In this document: positions 33,049 through 41,823 of the stretch, one piece after another
How the letters are laid out: each line of letters opens with the position of its first letter
How positions within the stretch are numbered: position 1 is the first letter of the stretch
NCBI GenBank assembly: GCA_964435115.1
Contig: CAYSYM010000010.1
Location: forward strand, 20,939 to 84,938
Source: CAYSYM01 sp964435115
GTDB lineage: Bacteria > Chloroflexota > UBA6077 > CF-72
Length of the DNA stretch: 64,000 bases
Direction of reading: 5' to 3'
Made by a program: the position numbers and the translations under genes
Notes under the pieces: generated by a model
The model's database searches: none
Seen by the model: only the letters and a program-made list of their open reading frames with translations
Told to the model about the DNA's origin: nothing

Positions 33049-36000
33049 GGCTCGACCCCCCGGCTGCTTGGTTCGAGCACCGGCGGTGCCGACAGCCCGT
33101 GCTGCGTCTTCTCCCAGTAGAAGGGCTTGTAGAAGAGCTGGAGGAAGCCCTTCCAGGCGGCGATGCTCATGAGCGCCCAGTAGATGGGCGTCAGCAGCGC
33201 GTACTTGACCAGGCCGTAGTAGCCACGCCGCAGGCAGCCGGCGACGTTGAGGTAGGTGAAGACGAAGTTGCCCGCGTACAGGCCCAGCGCCCCCAGCAGG
33301 AAAATCGCGCCGGGGAAGAGCTGCTGGATCACGCCCCAGCGGGTCAGGAACCACAGCACCGTCAGCAGCCAGAAGACCGGGTTGATGAGGAAGGAGAAGA
33401 AGGTGCCGCCGACGATCATCTGGAAGCTGAAGAAGCCGTACGGCCCGATGGCGCGCCACAGCGCCACGGGATGGCGCATCCGCACCAGCCAGGTCTGGAT
33501 GTAGCCCTTGACCCAGCGCGACCGCTGGCGGACCCAGTTGTAGAGGGCGGAGTTCGCCTCCTCGTAGGTGGTCGAGTCGATCACCCCGGTCTTCCAGCCC
33601 CTGGCGAAGAGACGGAGCCCGAGGTCGGCGTCTTCGGTGACGTTGTACGGATCCCAGCCCCCCAGCTCGCGTAGCTGGGCCGTCTTGAAGTGGTTCGACG
33701 TCCCACCGAGCGGGATCGGGGCATTGGTGGCATCCAGGCCAGGTAGCAGCAGGTCGAACCAGACCGAGTACTCGGCGGTGAACCAGCGGGTCAGGATGTT
33801 CTGGTCCCGGTTGAAGTAGTTCAGCTTGGACTGGATGCACGCCAGGGACTCGTCCGTCTGGAAGGCGAGGATGGCCTTCTTGAGCTGGTCTGGATCCGGC
33901 AGGTCCTCCGCGTCGTAGATGACGACGTACTCGCCCTTGACGTGCACGAGGCCATAGTTGCAGGCCTTGGGCTTCCCCTTGGGCAAGCCGTGGGGGACGA
34001 CGACCACCTGGCAGTACGGCGGCAGCTTGAGCCGCTCCGCCGCCTCGCGCGTCTCGAGGTCGTCCTCCTCGAGGAGGAGCTTCACGTCCAGCTTGGTGCG
34101 CGGGTAGTCGAGCCGCTCCAGCCCTCGGACGAGGCTCGGGAGGACGGTGGCTTCGTGGTACATCGGCACGAGGATCGTGTAGATGGGCAGCTCGCGCTCG
34201 TCCAGCGCCGCCACCTGTTCCCGAGAGATGGGGATCTCGAGCGAGTGCGACAGGGCCCGGTAGATCAGATAGAACTTGTAGGCCGAGAGGGTGGCGATGA
34301 AGAGGGTCGCGAAGGCCACGCCCGCTTGCAGGAACGCGAGGGCGTTGGCGGCCAGGAGCGCGGCCGAGCCAAAGAGGAGCCCAACCAGGATGAGCTTCTG
34401 CCCATCGCTGAGCACCCGGTAGGCCGAGTCTTCGGGCGATCTGGCAAGTAGCTCGGAGGCGGCACGCTCCAGGAACCGCTGGCCGTAGAAGGCGTCCAGG
34501 CACTGGCGGAGCTGCCGCTCGGTGGCGAGCACCTGGTGGACAGCGCGAAGGGTCTGCTCGCCCAGCGCGGCCAGCGTCGAGGCATCCAGGGGCTCGACGG
34601 TCGCGACCGTCACGCTCGCCTCGTCGCAGGCAATGGGAAGCACGAGCAGCTGGCGGGCGACCTCCTCAGGCAGCAGGGTGAGGGCTTCCGGCGCCACGAG
34701 CGCCGGATCGAGGCTGAAGAAGGGGAGGCCGGCGTCCTCGCCGAGCACCGCGTAGAGCTGGTCCTCGGAGACGTAGTCCAGGCCGACCAGGGCCGTGCCC
34801 ACCCGCACGCCCGTGCGGCGCCCCAGCTCGAGCGCCTGCTTGAGCTGCGCCGGCGTGGCCAGGCCGGCCGCCACCACCCGCTGCCCGACCCCCGGCCGTC
34901 CCAGGGTGCGGTGGATCGCGTCCTCGAGCTCGTCACGTGGCGCGACGGCTCCCAGGACCGGCTGCCCGATCGCCGCCTGGAGGGCTGGCAGCGCCGGGCT
35001 GAGCGGATCGGCCACCGCGACGCGCACGGCGCCGCGCTCGCGTCGGAACGGCAGGGCACACCAGGTCCACGCCTGGGCTTCATCGATGAGCCCAGCCGCG
35101 GCCGGATCGACTGGATCGACGACGCGAGCGCGGACGACCTCCCGGCCGAGCGGGTCGATGCCGGGCTCGTCGTGTGAAGCCAGGTCGAGCGAGGCGAGCG
35201 GCAGACCCGCGGAGTCGGCCAGGGCGGCGGCCAGGTCCGCGCCAGCCAGCGCGTCGGTTGCCGCCAGGGCGACGTCCGTGGGCTCGCCCCGAACCAGCAG
35301 GCGCTCCCGCGCCGCGACCAGGCGAGCCCGTGGGACCGCCCGGTCACGTGCGAGCCGCTCTTCCAGCTCCAGGTAACCCTCTGGGAGCGGATAGGCGTGG
35401 GGTGCCTCGGTACGGTCGAGAGCGGCGCCGATCGCGGGGCCATCCGCCAGGACGGGGCGGAGGAAGAGGCCTGTGCGGTCGAGGAGCGCGCGGGCCGCTT
35501 CAGGGAGTGGCCAGCGCGCCACGGCGGCGACCAGCACGCGGCCCGCCTGCCAGAGCGGCACGAGCTGGTAGGTCCGCGCCAGGTCCCGGGGCAGGGCGCG
35601 GACAAGTGCTAGGTCCAGATGGACCTCCTCCAGGGCGAGGTGGGGCAGGCCGAGCCCCTGTCCGCCGTTCACCTGGCGGCCCGCGGGGCGAGCCGGCCCG
35701 CCAGCCGGCCTGCCACGGGACCAGCGAGCGATGGCCGCGTCCACGTCCGAGAGGGGGGCGACGGTGGCCTGGGCGACCCAGCCGGTCTGCCGCTCGAGCT
35801 GCCTGATGACGCTCACAGGCGGTGGCACCGCGCAGACCAGCACGAGCTGAGGACCGACCTGCGCGCCCGGCAGCATGAGGTGCTGGCGGGCTACCTCGAC
35901 GGGGATGGCCTGCTCGACGCCTGCCGGCGGGACGGGGACGGACGCCGTCCACCGCGGCAGCCCATAGGCGAGCGCCATGCTGGTCGCCAGGTCGTGCTCG

Positions 36001-36497
36001 CCTGCGTGGCGCTCCTCCACCAGCCAGCGGAGGTACGCGGACGGCGACTCACCGGCTGGCGGAGGTGGCAGCGGTCGCCAGACGCCAAGGAGAGGCAGGA
36101 CCGGCACCAGGCGGTCCCTCAGGCGCCCGGCGCTTGGCGGGCGGCCCTCCAGCCGATCCAGCGCCTCCGCGACCTCCTCGGGCGTGGCCGGCACGAGCCG
36201 CGGTTCCAGGCGGGCTCGCCGCCGGATCTCGCGGACGAGGGTGGCGTCGTCCGGCTCGACCGCGGCCAGGATCAGCTCCGTCCCACGGCGCTGGATGGGC
36301 ACGACGCCAACTTGCCGCAGCCAGGCAGGCTCGAGGGCCCCGGCGACCGGGGACGGCTCGAGGCGGTCGAGCGTGATGGTCACCGGTTCAGGCGGTGCGC
36401 CGAGCGCTTCGCGCTCGCCTTTCCCTGGGCGAAGCACGTCGGCCGCGCTTGCGTCGATCCGTGCCGAGCCCTGGCCGACGTGCTTCGCCACGGCCAC
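33045..36497 (-). CDS. MshEN-repeat / cellulose-synthase-like glycosyltransferase fusion
   Basis: 1150 aa. Residues about 40-690 hold a series of about five complete or partial MshEN (T2SSE N-terminal) modules; the last is clearest (GLATPAQLKQALE, RVGTALVGLDYVSEDQLYAV). Two helices (about 705-755) lead to a GT2 synthase domain with DAED, TED (VTEDADLG) and QRSRW, the QxxRW processivity motif, then four or so helices. MshEN modules bind c-di-GMP in MshE and NfrB, so they probably gate the synthase in place of PilZ. GTG 36497 lies inside repeat copy 3, and the first 35 residues derive from it; GTG 36382 is an alternative. Confidence 0.88.
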   Translation of the reverse strand: MAVAKHVGQGSARIDASAADVLRPGKGEREALGAPPEPVTITLDRLEPSPVAGALEPAWLRQVGVVPIQRRGTELILAAVEPDDATLVREIRRRARLEPRLVPATPEEVAEALDRLEGRPPSAGRLRDRLVPVLPLLGVWRPLPPPPAGESPSAYLRWLVEERHAGEHDLATSMALAYGLPRWTASVPVPPAGVEQAIPVEVARQHLMLPGAQVGPQLVLVCAVPPPVSVIRQLERQTGWVAQATVAPLSDVDAAIARWSRGRPAGGPARPAGRQVNGGQGLGLPHLALEEVHLDLALVRALPRDLARTYQLVPLWQAGRVLVAAVARWPLPEAARALLDRTGLFLRPVLADGPAIGAALDRTEAPHAYPLPEGYLELEERLARDRAVPRARLVAARERLLVRGEPTDVALAATDALAGADLAAALADSAGLPLASLDLASHDEPGIDPLGREVVRARVVDPVDPAAAGLIDEAQAWTWCALPFRRERGAVRVAVADPLSPALPALQAAIGQPVLGAVAPRDELEDAIHRTLGRPGVGQRVVAAGLATPAQLKQALELGRRTGVRVGTALVGLDYVSEDQLYAVLGEDAGLPFFSLDPALVAPEALTLLPEEVARQLLVLPIACDEASVTVATVEPLDASTLAALGEQTLRAVHQVLATERQLRQCLDAFYGQRFLERAASELLARSPEDSAYRVLSDGQKLILVGLLFGSAALLAANALAFLQAGVAFATLFIATLSAYKFYLIYRALSHSLEIPISREQVAALDERELPIYTILVPMYHEATVLPSLVRGLERLDYPRTKLDVKLLLEEDDLETREAAERLKLPPYCQVVVVPHGLPKGKPKACNYGLVHVKGEYVVIYDAEDLPDPDQLKKAILAFQTDESLACIQSKLNYFNRDQNILTRWFTAEYSVWFDLLLPGLDATNAPIPLGGTSNHFKTAQLRELGGWDPYNVTEDADLGLRLFARGWKTGVIDSTTYEEANSALYNWVRQRSRWVKGYIQTWLVRMRHPVALWRAIGPYGFFSFQMIVGGTFFSFLINPVFWLLTVLWFLTRWGVIQQLFPGAIFLLGALGLYAGNFVFTYLNVAGCLRRGYYGLVKYALLTPIYWALMSIAAWKGFLQLFYKPFYWEKTQHGLSAPPVLEPSSRGVEP
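36404..36489 (+). repeat. ~90-nt palindromic interspersed repeat, copy 3
   Basis: Head GCGCTTCGCGCT (36404-36415), 16-nt spacer, then a perfect 17-bp inverted repeat: GGCGAAGCACGTCGGCC (36428-36444) with its complement at 36473-36489. It overlaps the 5' end of the fusion glycosyltransferase gene and can form a strong stem at the start of its coding sequence. Confidence 0.7.
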
Positions 36498-36503
36498 GCG
36501 GTC

Positions 36504-36755
36504 TCACGGCCTCCAGGGCGTGCGGCCCGGCGAGGTGGAGCGCGAAGCGCCCAGTCGCCGCCGCAGCCGGCGCAGCCGGCGCTGGTCGGCCAGGCCGTAG
36601 ACGACCAGGAACGCCGCCACCAGGGCGATGGGCAGCGTCAGGTAGCCGATGAACGTGAGGAGGAAGAGCGCCAGCCAGATGGCCAGCGTCAGGCCCACGC
36701 GAAGGAGCGCCATGGACCACTCGCGTAGTCCGATGCCGCCGCTCGGCTCGCTCAC
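36504..36755 (-). CDS. small membrane protein of the polysaccharide operon
   Basis: 83 aa with two transmembrane helices (VGLTLAIWLALFLLTFIGYL and an adjoining second, ALVAAFLVVYGLA) and a basic Arg-rich tail that should stay cytosolic. Its start overlaps the previous gene's stop by 4 nt, and it ends 6 nt before the fusion glycosyltransferase, so it is clearly in the operon. Function unknown; it may be an accessory subunit of the synthase. Confidence 0.7.
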   Translation of the reverse strand: MSEPSGGIGLREWSMALLRVGLTLAIWLALFLLTFIGYLTLPIALVAAFLVVYGLADQRRLRRLRRRLGASRSTSPGRTPWRP

Positions 36756-37417
36756 GAGGCTGGCGCTCCAGCGGCTCCGGTGGCCGCCCCCGCCACGCCC
36801 AACGCCACGTGCAGCGCGTCGCCCACCGCCGCGATGTGCCTGGGACGGAAGCAGCTGATCTCGGCGAGTCGCCCGGAGAGCGGCAGGACACCCTCGTAGT
36901 CGACTGAAAGGAAGAGCACCCCCCGGTGGAAGCGGCGGACCTTGACCGCCCGCACCCCCGGGAGCGCCCTGAGCTCCTTCAGGTAGGCGTTCACGTCGCC
37001 GAAGCTGGAGAAGCGCGCGACCTGCAGCTCGATGCGCGGGCCGGCGATCAGGGTAGCGTCAGCCGGACGAGGCATCGACTCGACCGCCGCGAACGACAGG
37101 TCGGCCGCTCGGCGCGCCTCCTGCGCGGTCTCGGCGAAGATGGCCTCGGCCTCGCGCTCGGCGCGGGCACACATCTCCTCGCCCTCGCCCTGGAGCTGCT
37201 CCAGGAGGTGCGCCAGACGGGCGGCGCCCAGCAGCAGGACGGACCGGGTGCGCAGGCTGGCTGCCTCCTGTCGGTCGGCCAGGGCGGCCTCCACTTCCAG
37301 GAGCTGGGCCTTCCGCCCCTCGATCGCGCGCACCACGCGCGGCCACTCGGCGTCCGCCGCGGCGGGGTCGTCGGCCGCGGTCCTCGATGCGGGGCTGGCG
37401 GAGATCGTGAGCGGCAT
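36752..37417 (-). CDS. coiled-coil protein of the polysaccharide operon
   Basis: 221 aa. A helical coiled-coil region (about 25-105, Ala/Glu/Arg-rich) is followed by a small alpha/beta domain (VARFSSFGDVNAYLKELRAL, then VRAVKVRRFHRGVLFLSVDY), which looks like a ferredoxin-like or ACT-type fold. No membrane segment is present. It is read between the GGDEF-EAL gene and the small membrane protein. I do not recognise the family; a structural or regulatory role in the synthase complex is a guess. Confidence 0.7.
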   Translation of the reverse strand: MPLTISASPASRTAADDPAAADAEWPRVVRAIEGRKAQLLEVEAALADRQEAASLRTRSVLLLGAARLAHLLEQLQGEGEEMCARAEREAEAIFAETAQEARRAADLSFAAVESMPRPADATLIAGPRIELQVARFSSFGDVNAYLKELRALPGVRAVKVRRFHRGVLFLSVDYEGVLPLSGRLAEISCFRPRHIAAVGDALHVALGVAGAATGAAGAPAS

Positions 37418-37442
37418 CGCCTCACTCGCCGGGCGGCGCGCC

Positions 37443-39767
37443 TCAGGCTGCGCGCGTGTCAGGCCGCGCCACCGCCTGGGCCAGCAGCGCGTCCGTCTCC
37501 GCCGGCGGCAGGGGCCGGGCGAAGAGGTAGCCCTGGCCCTGCTCGCAGCCCAGCTCCAGCAGCGCCGCCCGCTGGGTCGCGGTCTCGATTCCTTCCCCGG
37601 TTACGTCCAGCGCCAGGGTCCGGGCCAGGGCCACCAGGCTGCGGACGATCGCCGTGGCCTGAGTATCCTGGCCCAGGCCGTCCACGAACGAGCGGTCGAT
37701 CTTCAGCATGTCGGCCGGGAAGCGCTTCAGGTAGCTGAGCGAGGCGTAGCCCGTGCCGAAGTCGTCGATGGCCAGGTGGACCCCCAGCGCCTTCAGTGCT
37801 GCCAGGGTGGCCGCCGTCACCCCCGTGTCCTGCAGCACCAGGCTCTCGGTGATCTCCAGCGTGAGCGTGCGCGGGTCCAGCCCGGTGGCTTCGAGCGTCC
37901 GAGCGACGTCCGCCACGAGCCGCGGGTGCTGGCACTGCCGGGGCGACAGGTTGACGCTCACCGTCAACGGCGGCTCGCTCGGGTAGCGCTCCTGCCAAAC
38001 GCGCGCCTGGCAGCAGGCCTGCTCGAGCACCCATTGGCCGAGTGGCACGATCAGCCCGGTCTCTTCCGCCACCCCGATGAAGGCGGCGGGCGCCTGGAGG
38101 CCGTAGCCCGGCCGCTCCCAGCGCACCAGGGCCTCGACCCCGGTCACCCGACCATCCACGAGCGAGACGATCGGCTGGTAGTAGACGCGGAACTCACCGC
38201 GATCCAGCGCGTGGCGCAGGTCCGTCTCCAGCTCCAGCCGCTCGATTGCGTGGGCGCTCATGCTCGCGTCGAACACCGCGTAGCGCGCTTTGCCGCTGCT
38301 CTTGGCCCGGTAAAGCGCCAGGTCGGCGTCGCGCAGCAGGCTGTCGGGACGGTCACGGCGGGGTGTGCTCACCGCGATGCCGATACTCGCGCTCGTGTAC
38401 ACCTCCCGGCCTGCCAGGTCGACCGGGGCGCGCAGGGCCACCGCGATCCGCTCGGCGACTTCCACCGCGTCGGCCACCACGTGGACCTCGTCCAGGAGGA
38501 CGGTGAACTCGTCCCCGCCAAAGCGCGCCACCGTGTCCTCGGCGCGCAGGCAGGCCGCCAGACGGTCCCCGGCGGTGCGGAGCACGGTATCACCCACCTC
38601 GTGGCCGAGGCTATCGTTGACGACCTTGAAGTTGTCGAGGTCCAGGAAGAGCACCGCCACCCGCCCGTTGGCGCGGTCGGCCCGCGCCAGCGCCCGCTCG
38701 AGGCGGTCGAGGAACAGGGCCCGGTTCGGCAGGCCGGAGAGCGGATCGTGGAACGCCAGGCGCGTCAGCTCGCGCTCGAACGCCTTGTGCTCGGTCACGT
38801 CGCGGCAGGTGGCGACGAACCCGCCCACGCTCGGCTCGGCCAGCAGGTTGGTGACGATCACCTCGCAGGTGCGCCAGTCCCCCCGGGCGTCCCGCAAGCG
38901 CAGCTCGGTCGCCACCGTCTCGCGGGCCGCCCGCCGCGCCTGGTCGAGCAGGTCCTCGCCCGCGGCCCGGTCGTCGGGGTGCGCCAGGTCCAGCAGGCGG
39001 CCGCCGTCGAGCGCCGCCGGCGCGTAGCCCCATCGGCGGACGGCGGCCGGACTGTGGTAAGTGAGCCGCCCGCTCACGTCCAGGATGGCCATGACGTCCG
39101 AAGCGTGCTGGACGAGCGCGCGGAAGCGCTCCTCGCTCGCCCGCAGCGCCTGCTGCCCGGCGGCCAGCAGCGCCGCCGCCTGCTGCGCCCGCTCCGAGGA
39201 CGCCATGAGCAGGCCGATCACTCCGACGGCGAGGCCGAGCGTCACGACGGCGCCGAGGTCAGTCAGGCTGTTCGCCCGGGCCACCTCCTCCTCAACCATC
39301 GCCCGAGCCTGCCCGATCTCCTGGAGCAGTGCCTCAAACGCCACGCTCTCCGACTCAGCCGCCGGCTGCTCAGCCGCCGCTGCCGCCGGGCCACCGGCCG
39401 GGAACGTGGCGGCGTGCGCCGCCTGGAAGCGGCGCAGCGCGTCCGCCACCTGGCTCGGCGCATCCCCGTGGTCCAGCCGCCCCCACGCCTCCAGCGCCTG
39501 GGCCAGCTCGCGGTCAAGCTCGGCCATGCCCGCCGGGTCCGTGGCCGGGGGCGCCGCCTGCAGGTGGGTCGCGTGCAGCCGTGTGGCCAGCGTCTCCAGG
39601 CGCGCCAGCCATACCTCCGCCTGCCGCTGGCTGTCGGCGCTGTGGTGGAAGGCGACCACCGTGCCCACCGCCGCCATGGAGCCGACCAGCAGCGCGGCGA
39701 ACATCCAGTACACGACCGAGCGCGCCCACACGCGCTCGAGGAGGACCGGATCGCGCACGTCTTTCAC
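37443..39767 (-). CDS. PAS-GGDEF-EAL membrane sensor (c-di-GMP turnover)
   Basis: 774 aa. Two helices (about 15-35 and 170-195) flank an extracytoplasmic helical sensor region. PAS (about 215-330) is followed by GGDEF (intact RFGGDEF near residue 417) and EAL (GVEALVRW near 543, later DDFGTGYASLSYLKRFP and the QGYLFARPL end). Both active sites look complete, so it may make and degrade c-di-GMP. GTG 39767 follows a GGGGGG run. As first gene of the operon it probably supplies or drains the signal read by the MshEN modules. Confidence 0.92.
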   Translation of the reverse strand: MKDVRDPVLLERVWARSVVYWMFAALLVGSMAAVGTVVAFHHSADSQRQAEVWLARLETLATRLHATHLQAAPPATDPAGMAELDRELAQALEAWGRLDHGDAPSQVADALRRFQAAHAATFPAGGPAAAAAEQPAAESESVAFEALLQEIGQARAMVEEEVARANSLTDLGAVVTLGLAVGVIGLLMASSERAQQAAALLAAGQQALRASEERFRALVQHASDVMAILDVSGRLTYHSPAAVRRWGYAPAALDGGRLLDLAHPDDRAAGEDLLDQARRAARETVATELRLRDARGDWRTCEVIVTNLLAEPSVGGFVATCRDVTEHKAFERELTRLAFHDPLSGLPNRALFLDRLERALARADRANGRVAVLFLDLDNFKVVNDSLGHEVGDTVLRTAGDRLAACLRAEDTVARFGGDEFTVLLDEVHVVADAVEVAERIAVALRAPVDLAGREVYTSASIGIAVSTPRRDRPDSLLRDADLALYRAKSSGKARYAVFDASMSAHAIERLELETDLRHALDRGEFRVYYQPIVSLVDGRVTGVEALVRWERPGYGLQAPAAFIGVAEETGLIVPLGQWVLEQACCQARVWQERYPSEPPLTVSVNLSPRQCQHPRLVADVARTLEATGLDPRTLTLEITESLVLQDTGVTAATLAALKALGVHLAIDDFGTGYASLSYLKRFPADMLKIDRSFVDGLGQDTQATAIVRSLVALARTLALDVTGEGIETATQRAALLELGCEQGQGYLFARPLPPAETDALLAQAVARPDTRAA

Positions 39768-40087
39768 CCGAACACCCCCCTGCCACTCCAACCCCGGCGA
39801 GCGCCAGAGCCGCGCCCAGCCCGTGCCGGCCGTCCCGAGTGCGCGCCGGGCTGCCCCCCGGCCGAGCGCGTCTGCTCGCCGGCCGAGGGCGAAAGTCCCG
39901 GACGCGGCCACAACGGGTGCATGGATGGGTGGGGCGCACCACCCCGGGCGCAGGTCGAGTATCGGCCGGCCGGCGGGCGCCCTTGAAGGGCCGGGTGTAC
40001 CCACGACGCGGCCCGAACGGACCGCGCGGCGGGGGTCGGGTGCGGGGGGACGTTCCAGCCTCGGGACGATCTCCCGGTCCACCCCTC
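39768..40087. other. upstream region of the polysaccharide operon, no gene seen
   Basis: 320 nt between the GGDEF-EAL start and the stop of the metallo-hydrolase gene, both on the minus strand. I see no credible open frame, no c-di-GMP riboswitch pattern and no convincing promoter boxes. The operon promoter should be here. Confidence 0.5.
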
Positions 40088-40804
40088 CTACTGCAGCGTC
40101 TCGCCCGGCTGCAGGGCCACGACCTCGATATCGCTCCCGACCAGCTCCTGGCGGAGCTGGTCGGGCGTGCCGGCGAGGACCGGGAACGTCCCGTAGTGCA
40201 TGGGGAGCACCGCCTGGACGCCCAGGAGCCTGGCGGCGTGCGCGGCCTCGTACGGGCCCATGGTGAAGTGGCCGCCGATCGGCAAGAGGGCGAGCCGCGG
40301 CCGGTACAGCTCGCCGATCAGCCGCATGTCGGCATGCACGTTCGTGTCGCCGGCGTGGTAGAGGCTGAAGCCGTTGTCGAACCGCAGGACGAAGCCGACC
40401 GGCTCCCCGCCGGGGACGATCCCGGACTCGCCCGTGATGCCTGAGCTGTGCTGCGCGTGCACCATGGTGGCCCGCAGCCCATCGAGGGTGACGGTGCCGC
40501 CCTTGTTCATGCCGATCGTCTGGGCCTCCGGCACGCCCTGGCGCTGCAGGTGGACCGAGATCTCGAAGATACACACCACTCTGGCGCCGCGGTCCTTCGC
40601 GATCCGCACGGTGTTGCCCAGGTGGTCGAAGTGGCCGTGCGTCACCAGCACCGTGTCGACGCGGTCAATGCTCCTGGCCCGCGGCGGCGCCTTGGGATTC
40701 TCCAGCCAGGGGTCGATCAGCACCACGCGGCCGTCGGGGGTGCCAATCTGGAACGCGGCGTGGCCCAGCCACGTCACTGACACGCCATTACGCAGCTCCA
40801 TCAT
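40088..40804 (-). CDS. metal-dependent hydrolase, UPF0173 / MBL-fold
   Basis: 238 aa. Metallo-beta-lactamase fold with VTHGHFDHLGN (two-metal site), HAGDTNVHADM and PIGGHFTMGP/PMHYGTFP near the end, matching the UPF0173 (YtkL-like) group. The substrate is unknown for this group. Starts MMELRNGVSVTWLGHAAFQI; the second Met is an alternative start. Monocistronic as far as can be seen. Confidence 0.9.
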   Translation of the reverse strand: MMELRNGVSVTWLGHAAFQIGTPDGRVVLIDPWLENPKAPPRARSIDRVDTVLVTHGHFDHLGNTVRIAKDRGARVVCIFEISVHLQRQGVPEAQTIGMNKGGTVTLDGLRATMVHAQHSSGITGESGIVPGGEPVGFVLRFDNGFSLYHAGDTNVHADMRLIGELYRPRLALLPIGGHFTMGPYEAAHAARLLGVQAVLPMHYGTFPVLAGTPDQLRQELVGSDIEVVALQPGETLQ

Positions 40805-40999
40805 GTCGTCCCTCCTGCGTCTCGCGTCTTCGGCGTGCCCGCCGGGCGACCGCGGCGTCCGCCAGGCCAGCCGAACGAGCCGCTCCGCGCCGTAGTCTAC
40901 GCCCCTCGCGCTCCCCGGCCCCGCGCCAGGCCCCGAGGTTGGGTACCTGGGTACTGGGTGTTAGGTGTGATCGCGGGAAGCGCAGCCGCGACGCGCCGC
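40805..40999. other. intergenic region with G/T-rich degenerate repeat
   Basis: 195 nt between rpsU and the metallo-hydrolase gene. Near 40938-40966 the text repeats GGGTAC/GGGTGT-like words (GGTTGGGTACCTGGGTACTG). A similar run in the opposite orientation lies at 55764-55800. Confidence 0.35.
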
Positions 41000-41206
41000 C
41001 TAACGCGGCGGCAGCCGTCGGGGCCGACTCGACTTGCGACTGCGGCGGCGAGCCGCGGCCTTGGCCTTCTCCCGTGCGACTTCGCCGGTGCTCTTGAAGT
41101 ATCGCTTGCGCTTGTACTCGCGGAGGATGCCGGCCTTGTCGACGCCGGTCTTGAAGCGCCGCAGGAGCTGATCGAAAGACTCGCCGTCGCGCGGCTCGAC
41201 GTGCAC
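41000..41206 (-). CDS. rpsU: 30S ribosomal protein S21
   Basis: 68 aa, basic. DGESFDQLLRRFKTGVDKAG and LREYKRKRYFKSTGEVAREK are the S21 signature; a basic RRRSRKSSRPRRLPPR tail follows. S21 helps mRNA binding near the anti-Shine-Dalgarno. The GTG at 41206 overlaps the previous stop by 1 nt, so translation is coupled to the two upstream genes. Confidence 0.93.
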   Translation of the reverse strand: MHVEPRDGESFDQLLRRFKTGVDKAGILREYKRKRYFKSTGEVAREKAKAAARRRSRKSSRPRRLPPR

Positions 41207-41496
41207 TACGGTCTCCTGTCCAGCACGAGCGCCCGCTCAGCCTCTGCCAGTTCCCGTGCAGCCCGGCGATAGGCGCGCAGAGCATCGGGCGAGGGCTCCT
41301 CGCGCGCGACGCGGTCGGCCTCGTCGCGCAGGGCGCGCAGGTTGGTCACGTACGACTCCAGGGCCGAACCGGACCACGTTGCCAGCAGGCGCTGGGCATT
41401 CGCGTCGAGCGCGGCTTGCGCCGCGCCCTGGTCGCGCCGATCGCCGCCCCGCGGCCCTCTGAACGCAGGCCTGCGCCGCTGTTGCCGGCGCGCCAC
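41206..41496 (-). CDS. hypothetical helical protein upstream of rpsU
   Basis: 96 aa. Arg-rich N-terminus, then Ala/Arg/Glu-rich helices (about 28-90) likely to form a coiled-coil hairpin. No known family. It touches both neighbours (stop overlap with rpsU, start next to the zinc-ribbon stop), which supports a real gene in the rpsU operon. A ribosome- or RNA-associated role is suggested only by context. Confidence 0.6.
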   Translation of the reverse strand: MARRQQRRRPAFRGPRGGDRRDQGAAQAALDANAQRLLATWSGSALESYVTNLRALRDEADRVAREEPSPDALRAYRRAARELAEAERALVLDRRP

Positions 41497-41823
41497 CTAC
41501 GAGCGCTCCCGTCCGCCAGCGTGGGCGCTCCGCTGCTGAAAGCAGTCAGAGCAATAGACCGGTTTCTCTCCAGTGGGCTGGAAAGGTACCCGTGCCTCGC
41601 GTCCGCAGGCGGCGCACGTGGCCGAAAACATCTCGCGCGGGCCTCCGCGGCCACCGCCGTACGAGGACCCGCCGCCCCGCTCGGCCTTGCGAGCCGCGCG
41701 GCAGTCCGGACACCGGCTCGGCGGGTTGTTCAGTCCGCGGCTCGCATAGAACTCCTGCTCGCCGCTCGTGAAAGTAAATGCCTGGCCGCAGTCGCGGCAG
41801 GTGAGCGTGGTGTCAGCCGACAT
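41497..41823 (-). CDS. zinc-ribbon protein (CxxC repeats)
   Basis: 108 aa with four CxxC pairs: CRDCG, CPDC, CAACG and CSDC. The first two follow the zf-trcl pattern (LTCRDCGQAFTFTSGEQEFY), with a Gly-rich linker to the second ribbon. Such proteins are common next to cold-shock or ribosomal genes and probably bind RNA or protein through zinc. The ATG at 41823 is preceded by GAAGGGAG. First gene of the rpsU operon. Confidence 0.8.
   Translation of the reverse strand: MSADTTLTCRDCGQAFTFTSGEQEFYASRGLNNPPSRCPDCRAARKAERGGGSSYGGGRGGPREMFSATCAACGREARVPFQPTGEKPVYCSDCFQQRSAHAGGRERS

Noticed and set aside
37032..39986. Very long plus-strand open frame (984 codons)
   Set aside because: It is exactly antisense to the GGDEF-EAL gene, which has full domain matches. 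The plus-strand text is Arg/Gln/His-rich with no family pattern, as expected of a GC-rich shadow frame.
39768..40087. c-di-GMP riboswitch upstream of the polysaccharide operon
   Set aside because: No GEMM-type conserved core or tetraloop-receptor pattern could be found on the minus strand.
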